From Shewanella sp. Isolate11 (GTDB taxonomy: Bacteria > Pseudomonadota > Gammaproteobacteria > Enterobacterales > Shewanellaceae), in the NCBI RefSeq assembly GCF_022398315.1, contig NZ_JAKEVF010000001.1, forward strand, positions 188,624 through 252,623: 64,000 bases of DNA, in the 5' to 3' direction. Position 1 is the stretch's first letter. Each line of letters opens with the position of its first letter. Below are positions 62,005-64,000 of this stretch, in pieces. The translations under genes and the position numbers were made by a program. Under the pieces are notes generated by a model. It did no database searches and was not told the origin of the DNA. It was given only the letters and a program-made list of their open reading frames with translations.

Positions 62005-62388
62005 ATGAAGCGCTTATTATCTTTAGTTTTGTTGAGTGGTCTGTGTAGTCCTGTGATGGCTGATAACGGCGTCTACAGTGAAACCAGCCATGCCATTGGT
62101 GGAGCCTTAATTGCTGGGACAGTGACTTGGGGCACCGATAAATTTTTTCCAGAGCAAGACAGATTTTGGATGGGATTCGGGGTTAGCTCAGCCTTTGGTG
62201 TGTTAATTCAATATCATGAATATGATAAGTCCACCAATACTGCCGAGGAAGCGTTGCTGGATGCTGGAGCCCATGTTATCGGTGCGGCAATTGGTGCCTA
62301 TTTAACCGATAGCTATATCTTAACGCCAGTGGTTAAGCCCGAGGTGGGTGGCAGCTATGTTGGCTTAGATGTTAATTTTCGTTTCTAG
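62005..62388 (+). CDS. Small envelope protein, YfiM-like layout
   Basis: Protein of 127 residues with a signal peptide (RLLSLVLLSGLCSPVMAD). The mature part has Gly/Ala-rich segments SHAIGGALIAGTVTW, FWMGFGVSSAFGVLIQY, LLDAGAHVIGAAIGAYL, loosely like the E. coli lipoprotein YfiM, which also alternates small-residue helices and a final GAALGA helix, but without its Cys. It ends in VGLDVNFRF, compatible with an outer-membrane C terminus. ATG 62005 has AAGGAGAAGGG upstream. Function unknown. Confidence 0.72.
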   Translation: MKRLLSLVLLSGLCSPVMADNGVYSETSHAIGGALIAGTVTWGTDKFFPEQDRFWMGFGVSSAFGVLIQYHEYDKSTNTAEEALLDAGAHVIGAAIGAYLTDSYILTPVVKPEVGGSYVGLDVNFRF

Positions 62389-62461
62389 CACTTCACTTAT
62401 CTCATCTACCCTATTCAAATCTCATCATATTCCAGTAATCACATTGAACATTTAGCACTAA

Positions 62462-62489
62462 AAAAGCCCAAGTTGAGACTTGGGCTTTT
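62462..62489. terminator. Rho-independent terminator after the small envelope protein
   Basis: AAAAGCCCAAGT and ACTTGGGCTTTT form a perfect 12-bp stem around TGAG with A/T tails, between convergent genes. Confidence 0.94.
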
Positions 62490-62533
62490 GAGCATACACC
62501 TTGCTAGCATTAAAAATTTTGGCGATTAAACCG

Positions 62534-62785
62534 TTATTTTTGCAATTGTGCTTTGGCGGCTTCAACCTTAGAAAAGTCCAAGCCTAGCTCTAACACCGCT
62601 TCTTTGATCAACGCAGGATTTTGCATCACCAAAGCCATCAGCTGCTGTAACTTTTCTTGCGGAATTCCCAGTTGCCCTACAATGCCCATTGCCATCAATG
62701 GGTTGTCGGTGAGGGCTTGAAATAGCTGGTTAATTTTTTCGTCGCTGACGTTATGTTCTTTTAAGATGGCAATAATCGGATTCAT
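62534..62785 (-). CDS. DUF2999-family protein
   Basis: Protein of 83 residues: MNPIIAILKEHNVSDEKINQ, LTDNPLMAMGIVGQLGIPQE, KLQQLMALVMQNPALIKEA and a final amphipathic helix. It matches the small DUF2999 family I recall from Shewanella and Vibrio; function unknown. ATG 62785 has AAGG upstream; the frame from 62875 is not conserved-looking. Cytosolic, all helical. Monocistronic. Confidence 0.85.
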   Translation of the reverse strand: MNPIIAILKEHNVSDEKINQLFQALTDNPLMAMGIVGQLGIPQEKLQQLMALVMQNPALIKEAVLELGLDFSKVEAAKAQLQK

Positions 62786-63039
62786 TGCTTTACCTTGCTG
62801 GTGACTATAATTGGCGGCGATTTTAGCACATCTATATGGCTTTCTGATACGAGCGTAAGTTATGTAAAATATCATCTGTATAGCCAGAAGTTATGAAGAT
62901 AATGAAAATTTGTCATTTGTATGACTTAAGAGGCTAGTGATATAAAGTCACCATAAACATCTATTAGAATTGAGTCGCAAACAGACTCTGTTTTCCTACC
63001 TGTATTACCTATCCTATTTTGTTGTTGGAGTTGTAAAAA

Positions 63040-64000
63040 GTGAGTCATTCACCGCAGTCTAGATCGTCGCATTCGTCGAGTCCGTTTTGGGTTATCTTTG
63101 CCCTTGCGCTGGGAACCTTTGCATTGGGAACGACTGAATTTGCCTCGATGACCTTAGTGCCTTATATCGCAAGGGATTTAGGTGTGGATGTGGCGCAAGT
63201 GAGTTATGCCATCAGCGCCTATGCGCTCGGGGTCGTGGTGGGATCGCCGATCATCATGGTATTTGGGGTGAAGGTTCGACGCCGTACCTTACTGATCGCC
63301 TTGGCTTCGACCATGGCTATTGCCAATGGTTTGAGCGCGCTGGCGCCTTCGCTCTCTTGGTTGGTGTTTTTCCGCTTTCTTAGCGGGTTGCCTCATGGTG
63401 CTTACTTTGGTTTCGCTATGCTGTTGGCGGCATCGTTAGTTCCGCCAGATAAAAAAGCCCGTGCTCTGTCGCGCGTGATCATCGGCCTGACGCTGGCAAC
63501 GATTGTCGGTGTGCCTTTAGCAACTTGGATTGGGCAGGTTATTGGCTGGCGTGCGGGCTTTATTTTGGTGTCGATTATCGCCACGACAGCGGCGCTGCTG
63601 ATCTTTCTCAAAGCCCCGAATATTGCCGTAGATGCTAATGTGAGTCTCAAGAAAGAGTTGCAAAGCCTGAAGAACAAAGAAGTGTGGTTAATTCTTGGTA
63701 TTGCGGTGATCGGTTTCGGCGGTGTGTTTTGTGTGTATACCTACTTGGCCGAAACCTTAATTAATGTCACCCAGGTTCAAGGTTTATATATTCCTATTAT
63801 GATGGCGGTGTTTGGTGTCGGAGCAACCGCAGGCACCTTAGTATGTGGATCCCTCGCCGATAAGGCGGCAATGAATGTGGCATTTTGGTCACTCTGTTTA
63901 TCCACTTTGGTTTTGGCACTGTATCCCTCTGTGGCTCACTCCTATTGGGCTCTGGTGCCTGTGGTGTTTTTTATCGGTTGTGGCATCGGATTGGCGGGGG
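63040..64000 (+). CDS. MFS exporter, AraJ/YdhP-like, 3' end outside window
   Basis: Open frame from GTG 63040 to the window end (320 codons visible). The protein starts with a Ser-rich tail, then FALALGTFALGTTEFASMTL, VSYAISAYALGVVVGSPIIM, the motif RFLSGLPHGAYFGFAMLLAA, and IGLTLATIVGVPLATWIG. This is the DHA1 drug:H+ antiporter branch typified by AraJ, YdeA and YdhP. About ten helices are visible. The ribosome site GGAG lies 10 bp upstream of GTG. Substrate unknown; arabinose-like export is only a family hint. Confidence 0.92.
   Translation, partial: MSHSPQSRSSHSSSPFWVIFALALGTFALGTTEFASMTLVPYIARDLGVDVAQVSYAISAYALGVVVGSPIIMVFGVKVRRRTLLIALASTMAIANGLSALAPSLSWLVFFRFLSGLPHGAYFGFAMLLAASLVPPDKKARALSRVIIGLTLATIVGVPLATWIGQVIGWRAGFILVSIIATTAALLIFLKAPNIAVDANVSLKKELQSLKNKEVWLILGIAVIGFGGVFCVYTYLAETLINVTQVQGLYIPIMMAVFGVGATAGTLVCGSLADKAAMNVAFWSLCLSTLVLALYPSVAHSYWALVPVVFFIGCGIGLAG

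Overview
The window reads as chromosomal DNA of a gammaproteobacterium, most likely Shewanella or a close marine relative. This is a judgement from remembered protein families (DarP/PmbA pair, CmoM, RraB, RapA, GroESL, TorF-type porin, DUF3016, DUF2999, a QnrA-like pentapeptide protein), not from a database search. Gene density is high. No rRNA, tRNA, CRISPR array, prophage or transposase gene was seen. The main non-genic structures are rho-independent terminators, two copies of a small inverted-repeat element, and a few palindromes.

Layout. 1-3.3 kb: end of a membrane fusion protein and two ABC-2 permeases without a visible ATPase. 3.4-7.4 kb: TPR protein, LysR regulator, DarP, PmbA. 7.4-10.3 kb: an arsR-GAPDH-arsJ arsenate detoxification operon with a clear ArsR-type operator. 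10.3-14.6 kb: GFA-family protein, repeat element copy 1, Tat-type FAD oxidoreductase, Na+/alanine symporter. 14.6-17.6 kb: a complete efflux ABC operon (lipoprotein MFP, ATPase, permease) with coupled genes. 17.8-28.9 kb: mostly small or single genes (TorF-like porin, HU, DUF4240, DUF3016, TraB/GumN, CmoM, MaoC-like, YdhF, MscS channel). 28.9-32.7 kb: a zinc-uptake-like operon (periplasmic His/Cys peptide, His-rich porin, ZnuA-like and ZnuB-like proteins) with no ATPase gene.

32.8-43.5 kb: PlsC, RraB, a diguanylate cyclase paired with a receiver-CheC protein, crotonase, YqhA, DUF3530, RapA, PIN-PhoH. 43.7-50 kb: a 1231-residue hybrid histidine kinase and an 800-residue zinc metalloprotease. 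50.3-53.4 kb: a small DFSKT-repeat protein followed by repeat element copy 2, then a MATE exporter whose stop codon overlaps the start of a Qnr-family gene. 53.5-55.8 kb: groES-groEL behind a sigma-32 promoter, followed by a structured inverted repeat. 56-64 kb: lipoprotein, a cold-shock/membrane/Excalibur fusion next to a NERD protein, a thioredoxin-fold protein without the cysteine pair, a 768-residue secreted protein of unknown role, a small envelope protein, DUF2999, and the start of an MFS exporter.

The strongest leads are the MATE-Qnr translational coupling, the pair of mobile inverted-repeat elements (one with an exact 8-bp target duplication, both lying between a stop codon and that gene's terminator), the ATPase-less zinc operon, and the NERD / cold-shock-Excalibur pair.
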